Below, one piece after another: positions 1 to 5,413 of a stretch of DNA of 5,413 nucleotides (the first letter of the stretch is position 1; each line of letters starts with the position of its first letter). A program made the translations under genes and the position numbers. The DNA is taken from assembly GCA_934234275.1 (NCBI GenBank), contig CAKQHU010000096.1:1-5413 (forward strand), in the 5' to 3' direction. Below the pieces are notes generated by a model. It saw only the letters and a list, made by a program, of their open reading frames with translations. It was not told where the DNA came from and searched no databases. Origin of the DNA: an uncultured Phascolarctobacterium sp. (lineage in GTDB: Bacteria > Bacillota > Negativicutes > Acidaminococcales > Acidaminococcaceae).

Positions 1-422
1 AATTCCACAAAGGCGCATTTAGCTTCATTACTCAGCTCGCTGTGGTAATAAAAGTTAACAGCGTCAGCCTGCACCTCGTAGGTGCCATGCTTTTGGGTAT
101 TGAGCAAAAAGTGCGCCGGCAAACGCTTACCCCACAGCCACACATGCTGACCGTCAAAGGGAAGCTCGCCCATGCTGTACTTCTGCTCCTGCTTTTGCTG
201 TGACTGTGCCTGCAGCATCCGCTGCAGCTTTTGGCGCAGCCATTGCTCCCTGCTCTCTAAGAACTGCTGCACCTCGCTCAGGCTCATTCCTACGGGAGCA
301 GTAAGAAAGATGCTGCCATCCTCTTTTATGCGTAGCGTAATATTTTTTACCAGCTTAAACCAAAGCTTTATCTTCAACCCGTGCAGGCTCAGCACGGTCT
401 CGCGGATTATTCTGCTGTTCAC
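1..422 (-). CDS. YgjP-like (DUF45) M48-type metallopeptidase, 3' end cut by window edge
   Basis: This open frame of 140 codons runs off the left edge without a stop. I translated it by hand from a GTG at 422-420. That GTG overlaps the TGA of the upstream exoribonuclease gene as GTGA, which suggests translational coupling; only a weak SD (GGTAG) precedes it. A second GTG at 395-393 has no SD, so I prefer the first. Residues 11-61 match the N-terminal part of the YgjP/DUF45 family: alternating beta strands (LKIKLWFKLVKNITLRIKED), then DGSIFLTAPVGMS, then an amphipathic helix ending in a conserved-looking W (SREQW, 57-61). A Gln-rich helix follows (about 63-81), then WLWGKRLPAHF (95-105). The HExxH zinc site of this family should lie in the missing C-terminal part, so catalysis cannot be confirmed here. 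The physiological substrate of these SprT-like predicted peptidases is mostly unknown. The family call is recognition by eye; confidence in the gene itself is high. Confidence 0.72.
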   Translation of the reverse strand, partial: MNSRIIRETVLSLHGLKIKLWFKLVKNITLRIKEDGSIFLTAPVGMSLSEVQQFLESREQWLRQKLQRMLQAQSQQKQEQKYSMGELPFDGQHVWLWGKRLPAHFLLNTQKHGTYEVQADAVNFYYHSELSNEAKCAFVE

Positions 423-1345
423 AGCTTGTCTACCAGGATATTGCGTCCCAGCATACGGTTGTACTCCCAGGCACTCTTGCCGTCATGCACGTCAAACTGA
501 TTCATTACGGCGTTGATTTCGTCGGCGTAATGCACAACAAAAGCTTCACGTGTAGAGCAGGCTACCGGGGAACCCTTTTCATTATCGCCGTGGTGCGACA
601 GCAGAATATGCTGCAGCTGCTCCAGACGGGAGGACGGCAAGCGCAGCTTGGCAGCTGCCTCCTGCACCATCATGCAGCTCATGGTAATGTGTCCGAGCAA
701 ACGGCCTTCACCGGTATAAGGGAAGCCTATTTCCGCAGAAATTTCGCGGATTTTTCCGATATCGTGCAGCAATGCGCCGGCAATAACAAGATCCTTGTCC
801 ACGCCCTCAATCTGCTCAGCCAAAGCCACCGCAAGACCTGTAACATCTACAGAATGCTGCAGCAGACCGCCCAGATAAGCATGATGCATGCGCATGCCTG
901 CGGGATTGGTTACAAAGCGCTCATAGGTAGCACCGCTGAAAATAGTTTCCAGCAGCATACGCAGTCCCGGAGTGCGTACAGCCTTGATATAATTAGCAAG
1001 CTTGGTTTTGTACGCCTCAACATCAAAATCACCATGCGGCAGCAGATTGCTGATATCGTCCTGCGGCAACAGATTTTCCAGACGCTGGATAACAACCTGC
1101 AAAGTCATATCATTGTTGAATTTGTTGATGTCAACGTTACCGCCCATCATAAAGGCAGTAGGGCCTTCCAGCTCACGCAGCTTATCTACCAAAACTGCAT
1201 CAAAGCAGATAAAAGCAATGCGTCCGCTGTTATCCTCCAGCATACCGCGGGCAAAAACACCGCCGTTAGAGGAATTGCCTACCTTCTGTACTCTCACCAA
1301 AACTGCCTGGCATACCTTAATGCCGGCTTTAAAATCTTTAATCAT
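419..1345 (-). CDS. yhaM: 3'-5' exoribonuclease of the YhaM family (OB-fold plus HD domain)
   Basis: A cytoplasmic protein of 308 aa, close to the usual length of about 310 for YhaM/CBF1. The N-terminal part (about 1-95) looks like an OB-type nucleic-acid-binding fold. A linker and helices follow, then an HD phosphohydrolase domain (about 150-290). Likely metal and catalytic residues are visible: HH at 154-155, H164 (GGLLQH), the HD pair 194-195 (ALLHDIGK), H219 (LLGH), HH at 251-252 (LSHHG) and D275 (YADEINA). Family members degrade RNA, and in some reports single-stranded DNA, from the 3' end in a metal-dependent way, contributing to RNA turnover. The ATG at 1345 has AGGTGA seven bases upstream (1353-1358). 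The gene starts 18 nt after the nif3-like stop, and its TGA overlaps the GTG start of the next gene. The family assignment is strong; the activity is inferred. The symbol is by homology to the Bacillus gene. Confidence 0.9.
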   Translation of the reverse strand: MIKDFKAGIKVCQAVLVRVQKVGNSSNGGVFARGMLEDNSGRIAFICFDAVLVDKLRELEGPTAFMMGGNVDINKFNNDMTLQVVIQRLENLLPQDDISNLLPHGDFDVEAYKTKLANYIKAVRTPGLRMLLETIFSGATYERFVTNPAGMRMHHAYLGGLLQHSVDVTGLAVALAEQIEGVDKDLVIAGALLHDIGKIREISAEIGFPYTGEGRLLGHITMSCMMVQEAAAKLRLPSSRLEQLQHILLSHHGDNEKGSPVACSTREAFVVHYADEINAVMNQFDVHDGKSAWEYNRMLGRNILVDKL

Positions 1346-1363
1346 TCTTCTATCACCTGTTTT

Positions 1364-2152
1364 CTATATATGCTTCAGCAGCAGTGTTTCGCGTGCTACC
1401 TGAATTGCCACATCCCAATGCTTTTCCGCAAAGCGCAGCGACAATCTGTCGGCCAGGTCATCGAGCACCGGCAGCTCTGTCGGCTGATGGCCTGCATCGA
1501 TAATGTTCAAGCCGCTGAAAACAGCTTGCTGTGCCTCATGGTACTTCACATCGCCTGTCACCAGTGTATCAGCACCCTGCGCCAACGCCAGCCCGATCAA
1601 ATCGGCACCGGCACCGCCGCAGACAGCCACACGCTTAACCTTGCGTCCTGCATCACCTACGGTAAGATAATCGGCCTGCAGAACCTTTTTGACGAAGACT
1701 GCAAAATCATGCAGCTTGCTCGGCTGTGCCAGCTCGCCGATGCGCCCAAGTCCGCTGACAGTATCCAGCACATCTGCATCCTGCAGACGCAGTCTTTTGG
1801 CCAGCACGCTGTTGACACCGTTTGCCACGCAATCCAGATTAGTGTGTGCGCTGTAAACAGCAACGCCGTTTTCTGCCAGCTGCAGCAAAAGCTCCTGCTG
1901 CCAGTCGGCATCAGTAACATTACCCAGCTTGTGAAAAATCGCCGGGTGATGCGTAATCAGCATATCAGCCTTTTTCGCCACCGCCTGCGTTACGGTTTCC
2001 TGCGTCATATCCAGCGCCAAGAGCAGCTTGCGCACAGGCTTATTGCGTCTGCCAAGCATCAGGCCGACGTTGTCCCAGGACTCCGCCAGCTCCGGCGGTG
2101 CCATTTCATCCAGCAGGTTGATAATATCATTTACTGTCACTAAGCTTGCCAT
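1364..2152 (-). CDS. Nif3-like dinuclear metal-centre hexameric protein (YqfO/YbgI family)
   Basis: The 262-aa product carries the hallmark segments of the Nif3/NIF3L1 family: AESWDNVGLMLG (23-34), ITHHPAIF (66-73) with the metal-binding histidine pair, SAHTNLD (101-107), VTGDVKYHEA (198-207) and DAGHQPTE (219-226). Known structures bind two metal ions through these His, Asp and Glu residues and assemble into hexameric toroids. The biochemical role is not settled; GTP cyclohydrolase-like and regulatory roles have been proposed for homologues. It is the compact form (about 250-260 aa, like E. coli YbgI), without the extra PII-like domain inserted in the longer (about 370 aa) Bacillus YqfO type. 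The start overlaps the end of trmK by 26 nt, but a full GGAGGT eight bases upstream supports it. The trmK-nif3 pairing is common in Bacillota. The stop is TAG. Confidence 0.93.
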   Translation of the reverse strand: MASLVTVNDIINLLDEMAPPELAESWDNVGLMLGRRNKPVRKLLLALDMTQETVTQAVAKKADMLITHHPAIFHKLGNVTDADWQQELLLQLAENGVAVYSAHTNLDCVANGVNSVLAKRLRLQDADVLDTVSGLGRIGELAQPSKLHDFAVFVKKVLQADYLTVGDAGRKVKRVAVCGGAGADLIGLALAQGADTLVTGDVKYHEAQQAVFSGLNIIDAGHQPTELPVLDDLADRLSLRFAEKHWDVAIQVARETLLLKHI

Positions 2153-2831
2153 TTTGCAGCACCTCCAGTTCTGCTTTCAACGCTTCGATTTCCTTATACT
2201 TTTCGCTTGCGCGTGCGTGCTCGCTGCGGCCCATATTCTCCAACAGCTGTCTGCAGGTAGCAAGCTGGCGTGCCAGCTGCTTAGCCAGCAACGGATGCTC
2301 CTGTGCGAGCAGCAGCGGGCCTACAACGCACTCTGCCGCACTGTAAGCAGGCGCAGAGCCACGCTTAGCAGCGATAATCTCGTAAAAGTGCGGAGCATCA
2401 TCCACCAGCTCTTCGGCAGCCAGCTGCCAGCCGTGGCTGCACAGCCACGCGCGCAAGGAGGCGGCACCGGCCATAGGCTGCAGCACCAAAAGCTCTGCGC
2501 TCTGCGCTACCTCCATGTCATCCTCCAAAATGCTGATGATGGTAGAAGCGCCCATGCCTGCAATAGCAATGCAGTCTGCTTCGCCGGGGCTTAATACCTT
2601 CAGGCCGCTGCCCTGACGCACCTCTACATGCTCATGCTGACCGAACTGCGCCACGGTAGTGCGCGCCGCCTGGCAGGGGCCTGCGGCGATATCGCCGGCA
2701 ATCGCCCGCGCAATTCTTTGCTTTTCCAACAGCCACACGGGTAAATACGCATGGTCCGTGCCGATGTCTGCCAGCACACAGCCCTGCGGCACCAGGTTGG
2801 CAATAGTTTCTAATCGTCTATCAATATGCAT
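2127..2831 (-). CDS. trmK: tRNA (adenine(22)-N1)-methyltransferase TrmK
   Basis: A cytoplasmic SAM-dependent methyltransferase of 234 aa, the usual size for TrmK (Bacillus YqfN), which makes m1A at position 22 in the D-arm of some tRNAs. The Rossmann SAM-binding loop is VLADIGTDHAYLP (19-31). GEADCIAIAGMG (83-94) forms the next core strand and loop, LVLQPM (115-120) sits at the motif IV position, and LRAWL...GW...EELV...FYEI (126-152) is the typical C-terminal end of the domain. From about 180 to 228 follows a charged helical tail, the coiled-coil part characteristic of TrmK. Two deviations stand out: GMGA where GMGG is usual and LQPM where LQPN is usual. The ATG at 2831 has AGGAGGG about five bases upstream (2837-2843). 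It is the first gene after a terminator and promoter, so it heads the operon. Family recognition is firm; whether the substitutions affect activity is open. Confidence 0.92.
   Translation of the reverse strand: MHIDRRLETIANLVPQGCVLADIGTDHAYLPVWLLEKQRIARAIAGDIAAGPCQAARTTVAQFGQHEHVEVRQGSGLKVLSPGEADCIAIAGMGASTIISILEDDMEVAQSAELLVLQPMAGAASLRAWLCSHGWQLAAEELVDDAPHFYEIIAAKRGSAPAYSAAECVVGPLLLAQEHPLLAKQLARQLATCRQLLENMGRSEHARASEKYKEIEALKAELEVLQNGKLSDSK
2161..2166 (-). promoter_or_regulatory. Ribosome binding site of the nif3-like gene
   Basis: GGAGGT on the minus strand lies eight bases before the ATG at 2152 and inside the last codons of trmK. It fixes the nif3-like start despite the 26-nt overlap with the upstream reading frame. 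Confidence 0.75.
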
Positions 2832-2898
2832 TGCGTCCCTCCTGAATTTGCTCTAAAATCTTAGTTTCTGAATCGTGACAACCACAGCCTGTAATATT

Positions 2899-2916
2899 TT
2901 CCGAAGCTGTCCGGAA
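2899..2916 (-). repeat. Small inverted repeat in the trmK leader
   Basis: TTCCG and CGGAA arms (5 bp) flank an 8-nt loop about 15 nt into the predicted transcript. A second possible pairing, ACAGC (2906-2910) with GCTGT (2884-2888), would be mutually exclusive with it. It is short enough to be chance, and there is no poly-U tract after it, so it is not a terminator. Confidence 0.3.
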
Positions 2917-2936
2917 CGTAAATACTCTAACACTTT

Positions 2937-2945
2937 ATTATAACA
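2937..2945 (-). promoter_or_regulatory. Extended -10 promoter for the trmK operon
   Basis: On the minus strand the sequence reads TGTTATAAT: a perfect TATAAT hexamer (2942-2937) preceded by TG one base away, which is the extended -10 form recognised by the housekeeping sigma factor. At a 17-nt spacer the -35 position holds only TTTCTA, a poor match, as is common for extended -10 promoters. The upstream stretch is AT-rich. Transcription would start near 2930, giving a leader of about 100 nt before trmK. It lies just downstream of the pst-phoU terminator, where an independent promoter is needed. Confidence 0.72.
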
Positions 2946-3021
2946 CAAATCAACAAATATAGAAAACAAGTCTGCAAAGTGATGCCTGCTGCCAATGCTA
3001 TGATAACTGCTGAAATAAAGC

Positions 3022-3046
3022 AAAAACCCCCGCATTGCTGCGGAGG
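3022..3046 (-). terminator. Intrinsic terminator of the pst-phoU operon
   Basis: Read on the minus strand, an 8-bp GC-rich stem (CCTCCGCA with TGCGGGGG, one T-G wobble) closes on a GCAA loop, a stable GNRA tetraloop. It is followed at once by TTTTTGCTTT. It begins 20 nt after the phoU stop, so it should end pstA-pstB-phoU transcription and insulate the trmK operon. Confidence 0.92.
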
Positions 3047-3066
3047 CCGTGATTGGCATTCAAAGC

Positions 3067-3714
3067 TCAGTTTTTCAGTTCGTTCTTTACCACAAACATT
3101 ACCCATTGGGCGATATTCGTAGAATGGTCGGCAATGCGCTCCACATATTTGGCAATCATCAGATAGTCAACATATTGGGGTACATATTGCGGTTTTTGCT
3201 GCATAACGGTGGTCAGATGCTGACGCATTTCGGCAAAGTAATTGTCTACCTCATCATCGGTAGCAATAACCTTGTTGGCCAGCTCCAGATCATTTTCGCT
3301 GATGGCGCTGATGCTGTCATACACCATCTGGCGCATAACCTGCAGCATAGCCATAAAATTATCCGGCAGCGGCACAGGATCCTTTTCAATCAGCTTCAAG
3401 GTGTATTGGCTGATGTCGCTGCAATGGTCGGCAATGCGCTCCATGTCACCCACCAGCTTCAGGCAGCTGGCAATCTCGCGCCAGTCCGTTGCTACCGGAG
3501 TTTGTGTCAGCACCAGCTCCAGGCATTGCTTTTCGATATTTACTTCGCTGTTGTCAAAATTATCATCATCACTGATAATCTGCTGCGCTAAAGCTGCATC
3601 CTTCTGCTCCAGGTTAGCGATAACCTTATCCAGGGTATCCTCCAGATTTACGCCCATCACGCGCACACTGTTGAGCAGCTGCTTCAGCTCCTCGTTGAAT
3701 TTGTTACGTGTCAT
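3067..3714 (-). CDS. phoU: Phosphate transport system regulatory protein PhoU
   Basis: A cytoplasmic all-helical protein of 215 aa, the normal PhoU length. It represses the Pho response when phosphate is plentiful by linking the Pst transporter to the PhoR-type sensor kinase, and it limits phosphate uptake. Two tandem three-helix repeats are clear. Each carries an acidic stretch (DDDNFD 49-54; DDEVD 153-157) and a metal-binding signature (MERIADHCSDI 91-101; VERIADHSTNI 191-201), matching the bilobal PhoU fold that binds metal clusters. The two signatures sit exactly 100 residues apart and use identical codons over the core. The start has two SD-like sites, AAAGGA (3723-3728, 8-nt spacing) and AAGGAG (3729-3734, 14-nt spacing); the closer one is better placed. 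It follows pstB by 23 nt and ends with TGA just before a terminator, so it is the last gene of the operon. Confidence 0.96.
   Translation of the reverse strand: MTRNKFNEELKQLLNSVRVMGVNLEDTLDKVIANLEQKDAALAQQIISDDDNFDNSEVNIEKQCLELVLTQTPVATDWREIASCLKLVGDMERIADHCSDISQYTLKLIEKDPVPLPDNFMAMLQVMRQMVYDSISAISENDLELANKVIATDDEVDNYFAEMRQHLTTVMQQKPQYVPQYVDYLMIAKYVERIADHSTNIAQWVMFVVKNELKN
3123..3443. repeat. 21-bp exact direct repeat within phoU (3123-3143 and 3423-3443)
   Basis: Both copies begin AATGGTCGGCAATGCGCTCC on the plus strand and agree over 21 bases, then diverge on either side. They are 300 bp apart and in frame, and encode the ERIADH core of the two PhoU metal signatures. The family's internal duplication explains the protein similarity, while the identity at synonymous positions goes beyond what the protein needs. 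Confidence 0.9.
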
Positions 3715-3722
3715 TTTATTGT

Positions 3723-3734
3723 TCCTTTCTCCTT
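3723..3734 (-). promoter_or_regulatory. Double Shine-Dalgarno region before phoU
   Basis: The 23-nt pstB-phoU gap contains AAGGAG directly followed by AAAGGA on the minus strand, 14 and 8 nt from the ATG at 3714. Only the nearer one has normal spacing. No promoter is visible in the gap, so phoU should be read from the pst transcript. Confidence 0.6.
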
Positions 3735-3737
3735 ACA

Positions 3738-4505
3738 TCAACCGAATCTGCCGGTAATATATTCTTCTGTCTTAGGATTAGACGGATTAGCAAACAGCTG
3801 CTTTGTTTCGTTAAACTCAATCAGCTCGCCCAAAAGGAAGAAGGCCGTTTTATCGGAAATACGTGCAGCCTGCTGCATATTATGCGTAACAATAACGATG
3901 GTGTAATCCTTTTTCAGCTCCAACGCCAAATCCTCAATCTTCATTGTAGAAATCGGGTCCAGCGCACTGGTAGGCTCGTCCATGAGGATAACCTCCGGCT
4001 GTACAGCCAGAGTACGTGCAATGCACAGGCGCTGCTGCTGGCCACCGCTCAGGCCCAGCGCACTCTTATTCAGTCTGTCCTTCAGCTCGTCCCAAATGGC
4101 AGCCTGACGCAGACTGCGCTCTACAATCTCGTCCAGCTCGCTCTTTTTCGTCACGCCATGAATACGCGGACCGTAAGCAACGTTGTCATAAATACTTTTC
4201 GGGAAGGGGTTAGGCTGTTGGAAGACCATACCTACACGATGACGCAGACTGATGGGGTCAATCTCCGCAAAAATATCCTTGCCATCCAGTGCAATGCTGC
4301 CTTCAATGCGCACGCCCTCTTCCAGGTCGTTCATTCTGTTCAGTGTTTTCAAAAAAGTGGATTTGCCGCAGCCGGAAGGACCGATAAGTGCGGTAATTTC
4401 CTTTTCCTTGATATCAAGATTTATTTTTTTCAACGCCTGGAATTTGCCGTAATACAAATCCAGATCCTGCACTAAAAATTTAGTTGCAGCCTTATCATTC
4501 GTCAT
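3738..4505 (-). CDS. pstB: Phosphate ABC transporter ATP-binding protein PstB
   Basis: The ATPase of the high-affinity Pst importer, acting as a dimer on the cytoplasmic face of PstC-PstA. At 255 aa it is the family's usual size and has every ABC motif: Walker [10 protein letters not shown] (42-50), Q-loop with the PstB-typical QQPNPFP (96-102), signature LSGGQQQR (152-159), Walker B VILMDEP (172-178) with the catalytic Glu, D-loop SALD (180-183) and switch His 208 (VTHNMQQA). The [14 protein letters not shown] segment after Walker A ([10 protein letters not shown], 51-60) and the ending EEYITGRFG are also typical of PstB rather than other ABC ATPases. The ATG overlaps the pstA TGA (ATGA), with GGAGG nine bases upstream (4515-4519), indicating coupled translation that fits the matched stoichiometry of the complex. 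The stop is TGA. Confidence 0.98.
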   Translation of the reverse strand: MTNDKAATKFLVQDLDLYYGKFQALKKINLDIKEKEITALIGPSGCGKSTFLKTLNRMNDLEEGVRIEGSIALDGKDIFAEIDPISLRHRVGMVFQQPNPFPKSIYDNVAYGPRIHGVTKKSELDEIVERSLRQAAIWDELKDRLNKSALGLSGGQQQRLCIARTLAVQPEVILMDEPTSALDPISTMKIEDLALELKKDYTIVIVTHNMQQAARISDKTAFFLLGELIEFNETKQLFANPSNPKTEEYITGRFG

Positions 4506-5386
4506 TTTCTGCTACCTCCGGTTTTTGTGTCTAAATAAGTGCTCAGGTAACGTGCGCCCAGGCTAAAGGACAGCACCAACAGCATTAATATTGCTGAAGA
4601 AAGGTTAGCCATCTGCGCCGCATTGGCTGCCAGCGCCTCGGTACGCGATGCCCAGATATGCAGTGCCAGCGTTTCGCCCGGACGGAAGGGATTCAGCGGG
4701 CAGGTCGGCGACAGCAGGTTCCAGCTGTTCCAGTTGATATCGGTGCTCATGCCTGCGGTATACAAGAGAGCTGCCGCTTCACCGAAGCCACGACCTGCAG
4801 CAAGAATGACACCTGTCATAATACGCGGCAGGCAAGCAGGCAGCAGCACCTTGTAAACCGTCTGCCACAGAGTTGCGCCCATAGCCAGACTGCCGCGCTT
4901 ATAGCCCTGCGGCAGCGATTTGAAGGCATCCTCCGTTACCGTCATAATCAGCGGAATACTGAGAATGGAGACTGCCAGCGCACCGCTGAACAGGTTCCAC
5001 TGTGAGCCGGTCATTACGATAAATACCAGGTAACCGAACAAACCGACAACAATGGACGGCAGCGAGGACATCGTTTCGATACACATACGCAGGAACTTGG
5101 TGAACTTGCCCTGCTTAGCATATTCCGCCATGTAGATGCCGGCAGCGACGCCCAAAGGCACGCTGACCAACAGCGACAGGAAAACCAGATAAATAGTATT
5201 GAAGAATAAATTACCGATGCCGCCGCCCTCAAAGGATACCAGGCTCCAGCTGAAATCCTTGAAGCCGTTAATGATAACGTACAAGGCAAAGGCTACGAGC
5301 AGCAGGATAAAGAAGCCTGCTACGCAATAAAACACAGCTGTCATCAGCTTATCAATAAACTTTGCACGCGCTATACTGTCGTTCAT
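4502..5386 (-). CDS. pstA: Phosphate ABC transporter permease PstA
   Basis: One of the two integral membrane subunits forming the phosphate channel of the Pst importer, with PstC. The 294-aa product has about six hydrophobic segments, near residues 16-40, 60-86, 108-126, 133-151, 184-204 and 262-282. A cytoplasmic EAA-type loop (about 152-183, [20 protein letters not shown] then VLLP) is where PstB docks. PstA-type hallmarks include [14 protein letters not shown] (77-90), [13 protein letters not shown] (107-119) and [13 protein letters not shown] (200-212). The start at ATG 5386 is well fixed: an in-frame TAA lies at 5404-5402 and a strong AAAGGAGGG SD precedes it. The order pstA-pstB-phoU is the standard distal end of pst operons, so pstC should be just to the right. 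The gene ends in a 4-nt overlap with pstB. Confidence 0.96.
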   Translation of the reverse strand: MNDSIARAKFIDKLMTAVFYCVAGFFILLLVAFALYVIINGFKDFSWSLVSFEGGGIGNLFFNTIYLVFLSLLVSVPLGVAAGIYMAEYAKQGKFTKFLRMCIETMSSLPSIVVGLFGYLVFIVMTGSQWNLFSGALAVSILSIPLIMTVTEDAFKSLPQGYKRGSLAMGATLWQTVYKVLLPACLPRIMTGVILAAGRGFGEAAALLYTAGMSTDINWNSWNLLSPTCPLNPFRPGETLALHIWASRTEALAANAAQMANLSSAILMLLVLSFSLGARYLSTYLDTKTGGSRK

Positions 5387-5394
5387 GCCTGCTT

Positions 5395-5403
5395 CCCTCC
5401 TTT
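5395..5403 (-). promoter_or_regulatory. Ribosome binding site of pstA
   Basis: AAAGGAGGG on the minus strand ends eight bases before the pstA ATG. It is a near-perfect anti-SD match. TAA triplets at 5404-5402 and 5411-5409 could be the stop of the upstream gene (expected pstC), but too little sequence remains to say which. Confidence 0.8.
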
Positions 5404-5413
5404 AGCAGTTAAA

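Noticed and set aside
485..2143. A 552-codon plus-strand open frame running antisense to both the yhaM-like and nif3-like genes
   Set aside because: It lies wholly opposite two well-recognised genes, its translation is rich in Cys, His, Gln and Ile with no domain pattern, and no SD precedes its ATG. It is a codon-bias shadow despite its length.
2832..2930. A riboswitch or T-box in the trmK leader
   Set aside because: The leader is too short, lacks a T-box sequence or terminator/antiterminator pair, and shows no known aptamer core that I could recognise.
2853..3059. A 68-codon minus-strand frame across the phoU-trmK gap
   Set aside because: It runs through the intrinsic terminator and the predicted promoter, has no good SD, and its translation has no recognisable pattern.
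3049..4475. Long plus-strand frames opposite phoU and pstB (3049-3591, 3242-3757, 3708-4475)
   Set aside because: The minus-strand frames carry complete PhoU and PstB motifs; the plus-strand translations resemble no family and are explained as shadows.
5387..5413. The 3' end of pstC
   Set aside because: Context predicts it, but only up to about a dozen bases could belong to it, and two possible TAA stops in different frames cannot be told apart.
1..5413. CRISPR array, insertion sequence, defence island or other accessory system
   Set aside because: No spaced repeats, terminal inverted repeats, transposase or nuclease-type defence genes are present. All genes are core housekeeping types with even spacing and similar base use.

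Overview
The window is a 5.4 kb stretch of ordinary bacterial chromosome in which every supportable gene lies on the minus strand, so transcription runs from the right edge to the left. Genes are tightly packed with 4-nt or 26-nt overlaps or short gaps, and most have strong AGGAGG-type Shine-Dalgarno sequences. The families (Bacillus YqfN/TrmK-like, YqfO/Nif3-like and YhaM-like proteins) suggest a Bacillota (Firmicutes) genome. The roughly balanced GC content and the protein style make me lean towards the Negativicutes, but that is an inference, and no phylogenetic marker in the window settles it.

Right block (about 3067-5413): the distal part of a phosphate-specific transport operon, pstA-pstB-phoU. 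PstA is one of the two membrane channel subunits, PstB is the ATPase, and PhoU is the negative regulator and partner of the transporter and of the PhoR-type sensor. pstA and pstB overlap by ATGA, and phoU follows after 23 nt. pstS and pstC would be expected beyond the right edge; at most the last codons of the upstream gene are inside. A strong intrinsic terminator with a GCAA tetraloop (3022-3046) closes this operon.

Gap (2832-3066): it holds that terminator, a perfect extended -10 promoter (TG-T-TATAAT, 2937-2945) and an untranslated leader of about 100 nt with a small inverted repeat.

Left block (1-2831): a second operon, trmK - nif3-like - yhaM-like - DUF45/YgjP-like metallopeptidase (cut by the left edge). 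The links are a 26-nt overlap, an 18-nt gap and a 4-nt GTGA overlap, so the four genes are probably co-transcribed and partly translationally coupled. Two of the products act on RNA (tRNA m1A22 methyltransferase, 3'-5' exoribonuclease). Nif3 is a conserved metal-binding protein of unclear function, and the fourth is a predicted zinc peptidase.

I found no mobile element, CRISPR array, RNA gene or clearly new system. The points most worth a second look are the exact 21-bp, 300-bp-spaced repeat inside phoU, the substituted motifs in TrmK, and the make-up of the left operon.
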